Positions 11,664-24,479 of a stretch of 64,000 bases of DNA are shown in pieces; position 1 is the first letter of the stretch; each line of letters opens with the position of its first letter. Under the pieces are notes generated by a model. That model ran no database searches. It saw only the letters and a list, made by a program, of their open reading frames with translations, and was not told the DNA's origin. The position numbers and the translations under genes are program-made. The stretch is from Alisma plantago-aquatica (taxonomy: Eukaryota > Streptophyta > Magnoliopsida > Alismatales > Alismataceae), in contig OY856412.1 of assembly GCA_963693085.1 (NCBI GenBank), positions 350,492,957 to 350,556,956 of the forward strand, written 5' to 3'.

Positions 11664-13255
11664 TGTTGGTATGTATGCCCTGAGAGCCAATCATGAGATG
11701 ATTGGTGGGATACATTAAGATTGATTTGATAAACATCAAAGACAAGATTCCAATTCTTTCTGGTTCATTCATATGAGATAGTGATAGAACAGATTGAATG
11801 TCTAGAGAATGACAATACTCAATGACGTATGCCTTTAGGTTAAGGACATGAACGATGAGATCATACGGATGCTAAGAGTTTGTACGTTCTTGTTATGTCC
11901 CTAGTCGGATGTCATTATGGAAGGTAGATAGACAGTAATGACACACAAGACTAGACTGTGGTGTTGGTTGATGACAGAATCTCATTAGTCATGATATAGA
12001 GATATCAAACCAAACACATAGGTACTTGTTAGAGAACAAGTGTACCGGACAGACCCACCGTGAGTTTGAGACATGGAACCATGACATGGTAGTCACAGTC
12101 AGTACTCACAGTGATGGTGGTGAGTGTGATTCTTTGACCTGAAATCACTACACTCAACACATGTCGTTGGGCACACTTTGACATCATCAAACGCAGTCCT
12201 GAAACATGGGTTGTTATAAAGGTGATGATTGGGTGGCTTTGACACTGGGTATTTTGAGGGGTGAGTGATAGATATGGGATTTGTACCTCCTGAGGGAGTT
12301 TGATATCCAAGGCCACTTGATGAGTAGGATTGAGATAGGCGTGCACACACATGTGTGAATCAGTATGTGATATTGATGTCATACATATCTCGTTCAATCT
12401 ACTTTGAGATCAAGAAAGTGAATGAACGTTGATCGGATGACTATTCCATGCCTCGAGTTCATTCGGGATATCAGTGACAAAGGAATCATACATTCACTGT
12501 AACACCATTCACGGATTGTAGGATTGAAAGTTGTTCTCCAACTTTCTACTTTCACTTGGGTAGCAGTGATGTGTGACTAGGCACCGCTCTTTGCTTGTGA
12601 AGTCATAAGTGTTATGGACTTTCACTGCCAACGTGAAATGGACCTGCAAGGTCACACACATAGGATTTAACCTGGAAGAGGAGTTTTGTCCACAAGCAAT
12701 GTTTAGATTGATTACTAAAGGAGCTTAGTAGTTCAATTAAACACTCAATCAATTGATAGCTCAATATCATATTGTTCAAGGTGTTGGACACATTGATTGG
12801 AGTATCTGATTGATTGAAATCACAATTGACTGATTCTGCACAACCTGTACTCCCAACCGATCGGTTCATGTGATGAACCAGTCGGCTGGGGTTGCTGAAC
12901 CGGTCGGCTCAACTCCAGGCTGAACCGATTGCTTCAAGTGTTAAAACGATCGATTCAACTGGTGCAACCGAGAAACTTGGGAAAGTAGGATTGGTGAGAA
13001 TTTTCCTTACGTTTCACTTGCCCAATTTGATTGGAACAAGGATTGGTATTCGATACCAATTGGAAACAAAAGAAGGAAAGTCAATCGGGAAATGATCATG
13101 ACCACAAACTGACCGGTTCAGAAGTGAACCGATCGGCTCATGGGTGCCAACCAATCGGTTGAGGTATCAACCGACCAGTTCAGGTCCCCAACCGACCGTT
13201 TCACTTGTGAAACGATCGGTTGAGGTTGTGAGTTGATTGCTTTTGTGGAAAATCT
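11664..13255 (+). repeat. Copia 3' LTR, truncated on the right
   Basis: Direct copy of 4917-6533, including the palindrome array (AACCGATCGGTT at 12857-12868, degenerate copies to about 13230). The match ends after TTTTGTGGAAAATCT. The TATA box, the transcribed part and the CCAACA end are all missing. Confidence 0.9.
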
Positions 13256-13410
13256 AGAAAAACCTTTGGCTATTGAATATGCGGAACAACCTTCGATTGT
13301 TGTATATAGAAAAATCTTTAGTTGTTGAATGCAAAAAAACCTTTGGTTTTTGAACATGAAGAAAAGCTTGAGTTGATGAAGGCAAAAAAACCTTGGGTTG
13401 TTGAAGCTAA
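13256..13410. repeat. Degenerate minisatellite, unit about 25 bp
   Basis: About six diverged units of the pattern AAAAACCTTTGGTTGTTGAA plus 4-8 variable bases. The array begins exactly where the copia LTR breaks off. Confidence 0.65.
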
Positions 13411-16400
13411 TCAATCATCAGTAGGTGCTCTTACCATTGCTTCCACACAAAACTAATGTAAGGTTATTTCTACCTCTATGAAACAAGGTTTAAAAGAAAT
13501 AATATGAGATAAAACTTTTCCAATTATCAAGGTCACCATGTACAAAAATATACATGTGTCAAAATTGCAGTTAAATCCTAGAAAAAGGAGAATATGTAGA
13601 TAGGCCCACAAAAATACATAAAATTACATAACTTGAGCAAACAAAGTAGGAATTGGCTCAAATTTGAAACACAACATTTTCAACTAATACTAAACATAAT
13701 CTAAGGTTTGATTATGAAAATAAGTACTCCATTTAGATAGCGTATCTCGTTTATGTATAAAACAAGGTTAGGGGTCATACACAAAAGGGGTTCTAATTCA
13801 TCTGATGAGGGTGTAGAGAGGTCAAATTGGCCATGGTAAAAGCATGTTGTACTTTCACTAACACACAGTGGAAGAAAACTCAAGGACAATTAGATTATGG
13901 TCCATTGTGGACCACAAGTCAATCGAAAGGGAGGGTGGATCCATGTTTCCAAAATTGATCCCTCTCATTGGTCCATTATGGACCTCAAGTCCATTATGTA
14001 TCTTTGACAATACTGTAAAATTCATATCTCTCAATGTGTGAATTCAATTAAGGTGATTTTCCCCCATTAATTCATGAGTTCCTTCTACTCATTATATTAG
14101 AATTATGGGTATAATATGATAATGTTGATGGCTCATTTTTGTAATTCAATTTCAGAAGTGTAATTATATACTTAACTATAGTCAATAAAGCACAATGCGA
14201 CATTTACTCAAGTCTATTTCATCAATTGAGCATAATGTGACTTAAATTCATCAATTGAGGGTGAGTGAGGTTTTGAATATATTTAGTCATCTAATGAGTC
14301 AAATGCACATAAATTGAATGAGAGAGAAAATCTAGGTTATCATATCAACTTTTCGATACAAGACTGGAGGTTTGAAAACTTAATCCCCAGAAGGTCAAGG
14401 TGTTCTATAGAGGTTTATTGATAAGTATGTCTATATATCTCATTTATGCTTAAATATGAATACTAGAGAATACTAAAGGTTTTGAATGGATTTTGGTAGC
14501 CTTCCCATCAATACAAAAAGGTTCAAGTATGAGTGGTGGCTCATGAGAAGAGACCAAAAGGGGGTACACTTTCGATGTGGATCATATAAGAAGTCTTGGA
14601 GAAAGGTTTTTTGAAAATATGAGATGTTTTGCAATGTTTTGGCATGATGTAGGCTACCAAGAAAATGAAAGATAACCAGACAAGGAAATGTGAGATGCAA
14701 GGGTAAAATGTGAGATACATGGTTATGGACTGTGAACTTTTTGTGAGGTGATCTGATTGGAATACAGGAAGCCTACCTATAACATATTGAAATTTACCTA
14801 CCCTAACTATAGAAACCCTGATTCCATGATTAGGAGTTTTGTGTTCTTTGATCTTTGAATAGTCTAAACAAATTTAAGTATATACCCTAATACACATGTG
14901 TACCCTAATGAACATATAATGTGCATATATAGAGTAACTCAAGTATTAAAACCCACAAGTGACAGTGACCATGCCATGGATAAGTGAATGCTTATAAGAT
15001 GACAAGTTGGATATATGGAACCTGACTCCTATAATTCATACATTTTGATAAGGTGTACATGATATATTATAATCATGTTGATCTAAAACCTTTGCTAGAA
15101 TCAATAAACCCCAATGAAGAAACTCTTAATACCATGCATGAAACATTAATAACATAGGTGTTTAATAACATATTATAACTTGATACACAATGAATGGACC
15201 TAATAACCTAACCATGGATGAATATGTAAATGAATTCATTAAATATGAACCATATCCCACATTTTACATTAACACACAACTAATGGCTTGAATGGAATAA
15301 TTAGTAATCTGTTATGAATGAATGTAAATAAATGATTCATGTGGACTATAATGTGACTAATATATACAATGGTCAATAATGGCACGCTTAGTGTTAGTGG
15401 AGAATATTAATGTGCCACCATAAAATTTAAGTTTGAAGTAATGGACTGAGTGTGTTACATAAGTATATGGAAATTTGAGCAGTATTATACAACACAACCC
15501 TTGTGGTAAAGATAGGAGGATTAGATGACTCTAAATAATGACATTAGTGATAAAGGTTGATATATAATAATAATAATAATAATATTGAGATTGTGGATTT
15601 AAACACTATTTAAAATTCATACAAGATAATATGAAAAACTAAATCTAACTACAATATTGTAATCTACAAGGTTGAATTAGCTTGGCTACCAAATTTCAAT
15701 TCAATTAGATAATGTTTGCTATTCTAATTTTATTAGGAAAGATGATCTTGAGTTATACAATCCCAATGTAATCAGACTTTGGTTTAATCACTATTTATCC
15801 TAGATTTCCTATGTTCTAGGTGTCACACATACTTTTGATTCATGACTCTACGAGGGCCTTTGAATGGTGATCCAACAATATTTAACCCTTCTTTTATCTT
15901 GAGTCCCATACTCCTTGGAATTTACATAATAATGACAAAAATTGTTTTTCTCGTTCTCTCTCTTTTCTCAACGCACACCTGAATATGTTTTTCTACACGT
16001 TCCTCATGCGTAGATGAGCTACTCGATCCGCAATTCATTGGGGATCCTCTCTCCAACTTCCCAATCAATTATAGAGTCATCCCTTCCCCTGTTTCTATTT
16101 CCCATGATACTCCCAACTATCTTGAGACTTCTTGCTCATAAGTAACCCCTCATAAACCATCTCCACCCCCATCAATCTATATTACCATATTTTTAGTTTC
16201 CAACTATTGTAGTTAATACATGTCTAGTCTCAGTGAACCGTAGATTCTTCCCTTACAGAGACGACGAGGTTCTGACATCTTGATCTGCCTCTAGATGCCT
16301 AGGACACCTTTGCCGCAATCATACAAAGATTTTATTAGTTTTGACTCCATATATTTTGTGGTAATTCCTTCACCCCAATTTTCTTGACGTTCTTGACCTT

Positions 16401-17966
16401 TGATCGATTCTCTATTGTCTCACCACCAACCATTGTCCTTTCTTCACTTGAATCTCCTTCATGTTCTTTCAGATTCAATTTACATGCTTAATCTTTGTGC
16501 TTTGTTTTGGTTTGCTATTTTTGAACCTCGTCCATGCCTTTAGCCATGGAGACAACTACACCTTTGGGTCGTGTCTGTTCTGTGGCATCTCCTTAGGATT
16601 GCGATGATCTCTAGGTTACAAGGAAGTAGTAGGATCCTATGCTGAGTGCCAACATGGAGAAGGTGAGTTTTTTTTATCATATTGCAAAGTAGATTTTGAA
16701 GATATGATTTCCTATGCAGATAAATAGAGAAGAAGATAGTTGTCGATGCGTTCTCGAGTTTACCCTCACATTGTTTGTTTTATGTCATGCTTCCCATGGG
16801 CACTTTATAATTTCATTTTTATTCATGTTTGGTTATGTGATGTTTTAATTGTGGCTATATTATTGGTCCTCTGTGTCATGCCCCATGATTTGAAAACCTT
16901 ATTCTAGGGCACATAACTAACTAGCATTGGATTTGTTTTCACGAATCAACAATCTCTTGTATCTTCAACAATTCATACAAATTAAATCAGTAGTTCAGAA
17001 AATTACAAATAAATACTTGTTGGAATTTGAATCAATTTCTCTATCTATAAAAATATAACTCATAACCTAATTACCTAGAAATTAAAAGTTGATATCTAAG
17101 GCTTTACAATGTAACCTTAATTAATGATTCAAATGTTTGAATGTAATAATAGGTGAAGGATACCCTGCACTTAAGGTTTGACTTTTACATGTTGATACAC
17201 AAGTTGTGGCATTTTTCTTCTCTTTATGAGCCATATTAGACTGTGATTGTTTGTATTATCCCTCTTGATGTATGTTTCTTCTCTTTATAAGTCATATTAG
17301 GCAACAAATGTTTATATTATCCCTTGTAGCATATGTTGCATATCTTTAGGAGTCATATTGGATAATAATTTACACATTCTCTCTATCATTGACTTGATCA
17401 TGGAATAATGATAAATATCTCACTAGGTTATACACATTTGACCAATTGAGTCCAATTCTTATATACTACTGGAAGTACTATTTGAATCTACTTTATTTGA
17501 TCTTGCTGGTGCTTATCAATTTGCAACCCTTATTGCATTGTTTCATCTTATTGTTCCATTTAATGATGGAAAGCCTAAATTGATGATTTATTTGGACAAA
17601 ACTTATATTGCCTCCCTATCATATGCATGTTTTATTTGTTAGACTATTATTATATATTTCTAGTAGTACACTATAGGGTTGAATCCCATTGTATAACTTT
17701 TCCCAAATATGGGATTTTGGTTCTCTAACCTGATATAAATACCATTAAATAAAGGATAGTTGGCTACCTCACCTCCTTCCTAGGCATGTGATGTGAAAGT
17801 GTTCTGACCCTACTTTTAGATGATTGTAGTCCATAAGATAATATGCATGCAACTGAATTCATTTGAGTTGATTGGATTTATTTCTATTATTGTTCTCTAT
17901 AATGTAATGCAAGAATGTATTATTGTACCTTATTTTTCATTCATGTAATACCTTCCATCTTTCTTT
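13411..17966. other. No gene recognised
   Basis: About 4.5 kb, AT-rich, with no assignable protein motif on either strand. It holds a short (TAA)n tract near 15570-15590 and two small perfect hairpins, GGTCCATTGTGGACC near 13899 and GGTCCATTATGGACC near 13960. Probably old transposon DNA. Confidence 0.55.
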
Positions 17967-18545
17967 ATGAAAAATTTGTTTGATATACATTTGCATGTTA
18001 TTCCTCCATCTTCATTGGGAACCATGTTTACTTTAGTTTTAGAATCGAACATCCATAACTACATCACATGGAAATGTGGATCAATATACTCCCCAACAAA
18101 AGCTTATCACTTCTATACTTACTGCAGCCACATATGCCCTACAAACTTTATTCGGAAAATCACTTGTCTTCACAAAATCAAACTCCTTACTGGTAGATTT
18201 GGTATGAAAAAAATACTTACAAATCACAATTTCAAAAAAGATAATTTCAGGGCCTTTCCATCTTCTTCCCTTGCACCCTACACGATGAAACATTTATATA
18301 ACTATTCATCAATTTTACTATAGACAAACTCCTTAAATACCACTTCTTTCTTTCCCAAATTGGTTAGCCATCTATACCTGTAGACATAAAACATTTGTTT
18401 TGATAGAAAATCCAAAAAATTTGATCACATACCACAAAAAATGCTTCTAGACTCCTTGATATGGACCATCTGGACCAAAAGAAATAATCAAAAGTTTAAA
18501 AAGAACAAGTGACACCCTTAGACTTATCAGAGATGTCCATCACTC
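17967..18545 (+). pseudogene. LINE ORF2 3' end (zf-RVT region), 5' truncated
   Basis: A 118-codon open frame (17967-18323) reads ITWKCGSIYSPTKAYHFYTY, then LHKIKLLTGRFGMKKILTN, then a decayed cysteine/histidine part. This matches the zf-RVT region at the end of plant LINE ORF2 (W.....G.YS.KSAY..., ...K.F.W....R.LT..NL). After a frame change WTIWTKRNNQKFKK follows near 18462-18504, the usual last segment. No RT lies upstream, so the copy is 5' truncated, which is normal for LINEs. No poly(A) tail is evident. Confidence 0.7.
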
Positions 18546-21500
18546 ATATCAACTCTATTTACAAATGCATATTTACAAGAAACCATGGATACGAGTAAGG
18601 AAAACAAGAATCAACCATCTCACTTTGAAGAGAATACATCTTCATATAGGACATACACTATTGAGGAGTTTCTTATAGAGAAAAATAGATTCTAACCATC
18701 CACCATTTTTACTCTCAAGGCCCACTGTCTAGGTATCCCTCTTAATGTGTTTGAACACTTTTTTGCTATTTTACATATTTAATCTTGGTTACATTCCTCA
18801 TAGTATCATTGTCACTCCTTGTGTTTTTGATGCTTTGATCTCACACTTTATATGATATTACTTTATGTATGTTCCTAAATGAGTATGCATTTGTATGCTA
18901 ATCTTTTATGTATTCTATGAACTTTTATAGAAAATGTTTACTTTACTTTTGACATAGTTTATTCTTATATGTTATCCTATCTATATTTTAAGTGCATGCC
19001 AGATTTTTCTAATAAATGTTCACATTCTCTTCTCTTATGGAGGTGTTTCCAATCCCTTAGGTGGAGAAGATGTTGCCATAGGTGACCCTGAGCTGCATCC
19101 TACATAGGAGTAGTCTTATGTTTGGAGATAGATTGAAGTATCTAGATGGCCCTCTTCAACCTCTTAGATATTGTTTAATTTCCTTTATTCCTTAATACAC
19201 ACCCTATGTGGTGATGAAACTATGATAGGAATGAGAATTATAATAGGCAGACTTTTATCTTATGCAGCTAGAATTTTAGTATTTGATACATTGCATACTT
19301 GAATTTTAGTTTTCCATCCTTTATAAACAACTTGTTGTGACGTTTGGCATTGGATTAATTTAGTTTTCGCTCAAGTAAGAGAGTGCTCCCCTATCAGGTC
19401 CCACTCCTTTAACTACCAACGTAGTGTAGTTTGGGATATTGGTTGGTCATATTGTTAGATTTTTTTTGGTAGATTGTACTTATTGACTTGATAAGATAAT
19501 GACTAGGAAAGTATTCTTTTTGTGAAATCATTCAAGAGTGAAATGGGTTTTAAATTTTATTGAGGTTGTAAAAGGTTGTTCAAATTTATTTATATGTGAA
19601 AAGATGGGTCAATTTTGTCAAGGTTTGAAGAGATCTTGATTAAAGATCATTGAGTGAGATTGTTGGACATCGTTTGATGTCATTAGATATTTTTCTGATG
19701 ATATGATTATTGGTATTATGATTATAATAGTTGATTGGAATTTTTTTGTCAAAGTTATCGACTGAAGATTGTCAGGTCAAGATTGTTATTTGAAGATTAT
19801 TGTTTATAGAAACAATAAGATTTTGGACTTTGAGTTTATTATTTTAAGAAAAAAATGTTAAAAATAGTGACAATTTATGCAAGATGGTTATAAACCTAAA
19901 ACATGAAGCATTCAATAATATTAGAATCTCAAAAAAGAAGGAATCTATCTTAGAAATTGTAAAGCAAGAAACAATTTGAAGATGCATATGAAGAATATTA
20001 AAACCTATCTTTTTTAGCCCATGAGTTCAAATATGATTCACGCAAACATGCCCTATAAAGGAGGGGTGGGTCCTTAACTAGTCTATGTTGTGATGGCACT
20101 CATCATGGGAGTAACCCGATTTCTTGGGATCGAGGTACTACTCAAAGTACACCTCATGACAAGATGGGGTGTCCTCAAGGACTTTGGACACCTACCACTA
20201 GAATGTGCTTGTTAACACCCGAAAGCCTCATATAGGGATCCAATGTTAGTGTTGCATCCTTCCTATAGACACTTGAGATCGTAGTTTGTAAAGTGCAAGT
20301 GTATGGATTCTAATTTTTTTGAAGTAAGCCCATGATGAATAAGAAAAGGAAGATGAAATTAAATGGGAACACCCTTGCAGATAACCAATATTGATCCCTT
20401 TTTCAAAACACATTAATCATGCAAGAACATATGTAATCGAAAAAAAGGATCTTTCTCATAATGGAAGTGTGATCTTATACTTTTTATGTTATTTTTGTTT
20501 TTTTAAAAGAAAATCAAAATAAAAAAGCAAAGAAGATGAGAAACTATAAAAGGAAAGCAGAAGAAAACCTTAATTAGGTGGCAATCAAAAAACCTCATCG
20601 AGAAGAAACAAGAAAACCCTCATTAGGAACCAATGACTAAGCATAATTAGGAAAACAAAACAAAACCCTAATTGGTAAATGGCTAACACTAATTGGGAAA
20701 CAATCTAATTGGTAAGTGGAGGCTAGCCCAAATCAGGAAGTGGAAGAAAAACCCTATTGGGGAAGGAAAGACTAAGCTAAAAAAAGGGAAGAATGAAAAA
20801 TCAATGAAAATGACTGTCTTGAGAAAATTTGATCTTAAAAATCCAAAAAAGGAAAAAATATGAACTATAAAGTGTGGTAAAATCCTTGATTCCACCATAG
20901 GAGGACTTTGGAAGAACCCTGTGTTTCACCCCAGCCAGATCTCATAGAACACACTATTGCACGAAGCGCCACATGCCCATTCTCTACTGCTCCTTAAACA
21001 AAGAAAATGAAAACAACAATTATTTATCCATAAATAACTTAAGAAGATTAAAATTGGAAAATAAATAAGATCGACTAGTACTCCCAACTCAAGAAGATGA
21101 AAACTGGAACAAAAATAAGATCGTCAGTACCCCCAATGGATTGCTAATTATTTTAACCATAAGAAATTGTTTTTGACAATAATAATGTAGCAACTGTATA
21201 AAACACATAGAAAAAGGTATGAAAACAAATCTTGGATCACCACCACATTTTATGCATAAAACAAGGAAAAACATATATAGATCATTCAAATCAATGTGAA
21301 AATGCAAATACACCAAAGATGACACCCAGGAGGCGGATAAGAAACAGACAACGTAGACATGGTCAAAATTTGGTAATTTTGTTTTGATCAAGAATTATAC
21401 TAGCAACCCATGTCATTCAAATATATTCCATAAATTTCAAGTTAAATTGATGATTCTATTTGATTAAAAAAACTAAAATAGGAAAACAAAAAGAATAGCT

Positions 21501-21698
21501 TCTAGTTTGTAAATATCTGGGATAGAGACAACCATAGTTTTCTCATCATTTCCCTATATATACTAATTCTATAGGTGCTGGTCCTAATCTCCTTAGCCCC
21601 CCCCCACGGTGGAGACCATCCTAGGTGACTAGGACCAATGTGTAGGAAAAAAGTGAGAAGATGATAAAAGGGTGATGCACATGATTTCTCTACCAGAA
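18546..21698. other. No gene recognised
   Basis: About 3.1 kb of AT-rich DNA without a protein motif on either strand. A TATA-like CCCTATAAAGGAGGGG near 20050 may be an LTR promoter fragment, but no LTR ends could be fixed. Confidence 0.5.
20560..20770. repeat. Degenerate tandem repeat with AAACCCTAATTGG core
   Basis: About seven diverged units of roughly 25-45 bp, each with a form of AAAACCCTAATTAGG or AACACTAATTGGG. The array is imperfect and the unit length varies. Confidence 0.4.
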
Positions 21699-23153
21699 TT
21701 GGGGATGATTTAGGCATGTTTTCATGAGAAATTCTCTCGTATACATGTGCTTTATGCATCTTTTATCGAACTTGCCCCTGAAATATCTCTTTTGCATCAA
21801 TTTTATCTATTTTGCCTTCATTTATTTCAAAATATTGCATTTCTACTATTTCCTAATGGATTGTTTGTTTATTACAGAAAAAACCAAGCATCAATTAGAG
21901 AGAGTAGGTACCACCTATATTATTTTGGTGGAAACAACATTCAAGAAAATATGACTTCCTCATAGAGAGATCTTGGTACCATTAAGATTAGCTTCGAGAC
22001 CACTGAGATGCAAGTCAGTACCAACCTAGTGGCATCGACAAGAGCATTATAGAATCATCACATAAATCTCAGTACCACCAATGGACAACTTGATGGAACT
22101 GAGATGGAAAGACCTATTCAAATTAAATAGGCAAGTCAATGGCACTAACTGATGTTGCTAGCAATGACATTTGTGTGATGACCACGACTAAGAAAGACAA
22201 GATCCAATGGATCATCGGATAAGTGGTGCCTTTCCTCTTTCTTTTTGAGCCGAAGAGGGAGGCCACATAGGGACATCCAATAATTCTACAAGGGGACCAA
22301 AGTCCAAGAAGAAGGATAGTAGAAGACTTGGAGAAAGGTGCATCCCAATACCTCCGAGGAGCATCTAACTTTCAAAATATTGTCCAACTGCAACAATATT
22401 CAGAGGGGATCGACCTTGTCTTGTGTTACATGAGTTTTATATGTTTTTATTCTCCTCATTCCCTTCCTTTGATCTAATGTTGAGCATGAGGGGCTAAGCC
22501 CCCATTCTTTAGGACATGGGAGTAGTACATTGTTGACTTTATGCATGTTTTTGACTGATGTAATATAGATTGTCTTTGCTTCATATTTTTATATTGGAAG
22601 TTCTTCATTGATGTATTCATGCTTGATCACCATAAATATGTGATAGATTGTTAATTATCGTGAGAGCATAATTAATAGTTAGAAAACCCATTATCACCTA
22701 TGTCAATAACAAATTGTGAGAGCGGGCTAACTAATGTGAAATAGATTGTCCATATATAGATCATATCACTTAGATTTTTGTATTAATACTGCGAGAACGA
22801 GTTAGTAATTAGGATAATAGTGTGTTATACTGTGAGAGTGGGTAGTACAAGCTACAATATTGAATCCATAATATCAGGATAATTTATATTAATCAGATAG
22901 AATACATGCATAAGTAGTGAAACTGGTATCCTAAACTTCATTAACATGTTCTTAAATGCATTTTAATTCTCGAATGTTTAATTTTAGATTTTATTTTAAT
23001 CAATAAACCAAAAATTTTCTTAGGCCTAGATGATGTGTTCTAAGTAGTATATAGTAGTCCCAATCCCTTAAGATTGACATTCAAGCCTCTTTGAGTCACT
23101 TTGGCACTCTGACACATACACCTATGTTTAGCACACACACTTAAGTCATGTCA
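21699..23153 (+). repeat. Old Athila-like 5' LTR relic
   Basis: The order of landmarks matches the young Athila LTR at 32483: GATGATTT...GCAT, then TTTATGCAT, then an ACAGAAAAAACCAAGCAT block (compare TTCAGAAAAAACAAGTAT), then inverted repeats, then GGGGCTAAGCCCCCATTCTTTAGGAC, then ATGCTTGATCACCATAA, then ATTTTATTTTAATCAATAAACC, ending near AAGTCATGTCA. Between these landmarks the two are strongly diverged. Length of about 1455 bp is close to the young LTR (1592 bp). The left edge is approximate. Confidence 0.65.
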
Positions 23154-23160
23154 AGTCTTT

Positions 23161-23178
23161 TGGGATATTGCTGGGAAA
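23161..23178 (+). other. Decayed Athila-type primer binding site
   Basis: TGGGATATTGCTGGGAAA aligns with TGGCGCCGTTTCTGGGGA of the young element, and the 80 bases after it also align (GTAGTGCTAACACTACTAGTG against GGCACTTCGAGTGCTGTGAGCG, then CTAGGCCA in both). Confidence 0.6.
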
Positions 23179-23323
23179 TTGGTAGTGCTAACACTACTAG
23201 TGTTAAAACTGACCACTAGGCCATTTTTCATTCTATTAATTTATTTTTCAATTAAAATCAATTGCAAGTTCTTTTTTACTTTTGGCTAGCATTTGTGTTC
23301 TCACATTCAGTCTTTACTTCACA

Positions 23324-23328
23324 TGTAC
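23324..23328. repeat. Target site duplication TGTAC, left copy
   Basis: TGTAC directly before the LTR start at 23329 is repeated at 47010-47014 directly after the LTR end. It marks the insertion of the chromovirus-like element into the old Athila leader. Confidence 0.85.
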
Positions 23329-24472
23329 TGTTGCAACCCCAATTTTGGGTTCATTTGGGTGAGAAATGTAATTTCTCATAATAAATATAAATGAACAAAA
23401 AAATGATTGAATGCATGAATTTCGTTTAAAATAGCCTTGTTAATTTATTTGTGGGCTATATTGGCTATTGGGTCCAATATCAAGGAAATTCAATTGGTAA
23501 ATGAATAATTGAGTTTTTAAGAAAAGAATGATGTGGAAACCTCTATAAGGCAAAAGAGTATAATCCAAAGTTTGATTTCGTGCCTCTTGGGTTCCAAGGA
23601 GTCCAAAGTTGGATAAAAAATGCAATAAGAAAATAAAAGATCAATTAAGTATCTCCTTGTTAAGAAAGAAATTGAAAATAATGATAAAATGTAGAGAACA
23701 TGTGGAAAAAGGTATAATTGAGTTATCTTAGTGGATTTTCGTATCCAAAGGATTCCTAATGTTAAAAGGAACTCCAAATAAGGAAAATAAAAGAAAGATA
23801 AAGAGAAATACTCAAAAAGATATATTTTAATAAAGAAAAAGTAAAATAATAAGAAATGGATGAAAGATAAGGAAATAGGTTAAGGAAATATTCCCAAGAG
23901 GGGATTTCGAGCCATTAAGGTTCCTTGAGGTTCAAGGAACTCAAAATAATAATTTAACAGCAAAGGAAAGAGAAAATAGGTGAAAAGTATATATAATTAA
24001 GAGATATCTTGCACTTAAAGAAAAGGAACTTTTTCTTTGAGATAATGATCCCAATATTTGTAGAGAGGTAGATTAAGTCATTATGGACGTTCCCTAAAAA
24101 TTTGGGAGAAATTAGATAATTGGTCTGAGAGTTATGATTTTTACAAAATCTCTTAAAGTGGAAACGATAAAGGAAATTTATATTAAACATCACTTTTGTT
24201 TTTGGGCGCATGGCAAGGCAGCCGTTGGATCTGAGATCCAACGGTAGCTGTATTCTTGCCTACCTTGAGTAGGAACAGGAAAGAAGAATGTTTCTTGGAG
24301 ATTTCCAAACTGATTTCCTTTTTGTACGATCAATGAGCAGATCTGGAAGTTGCTTCGATGAAACTGAGAGAGGAAATCACTCAGTTTCATCCTAGGTTTT
24401 AGTACCTTGGGGAGGGGTACTCAGGAAGCCCCTTTTCAAGTTTGTTGGTTGGCCGCCTCCATAGCCAGGGGC

Positions 24473-24479
24473 TATAAAA
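24473..24479 (+). promoter_or_regulatory. LTR TATA box
   Basis: GGGGCTATAAAAGGGG sits at the start of the GC-rich part, the expected place for the U3/R border. The same box is at 32096-32102 in the 3' LTR. Confidence 0.7.

Larger units (their letters stand above)
4917..13255 (+). mobile_element. Ty1/copia LTR retrotransposon, 3' LTR truncated
   Basis: Two direct copies of a sequence starting TGTTGGTATGTATGCCCTGA lie at 4917 and 11664. The first ends in CCCAACA at 7164, the inverted counterpart of TGTTGGT, and is followed at once by a Met-type primer site. The interior carries fragments of copia gag and RT in the usual order. The second LTR stops matching at about 13255, so the last 630 bp or so and the right target duplication are missing. 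The long LTR and gag type resemble the Tork/Angela branch (inference). Confidence 0.85.

Noticed and set aside
20041..20260. LTR promoter fragment around CCCTATAAAGGAGGGG
   Set aside because: No LTR ends, partner copy or primer site could be found, so no element was called.
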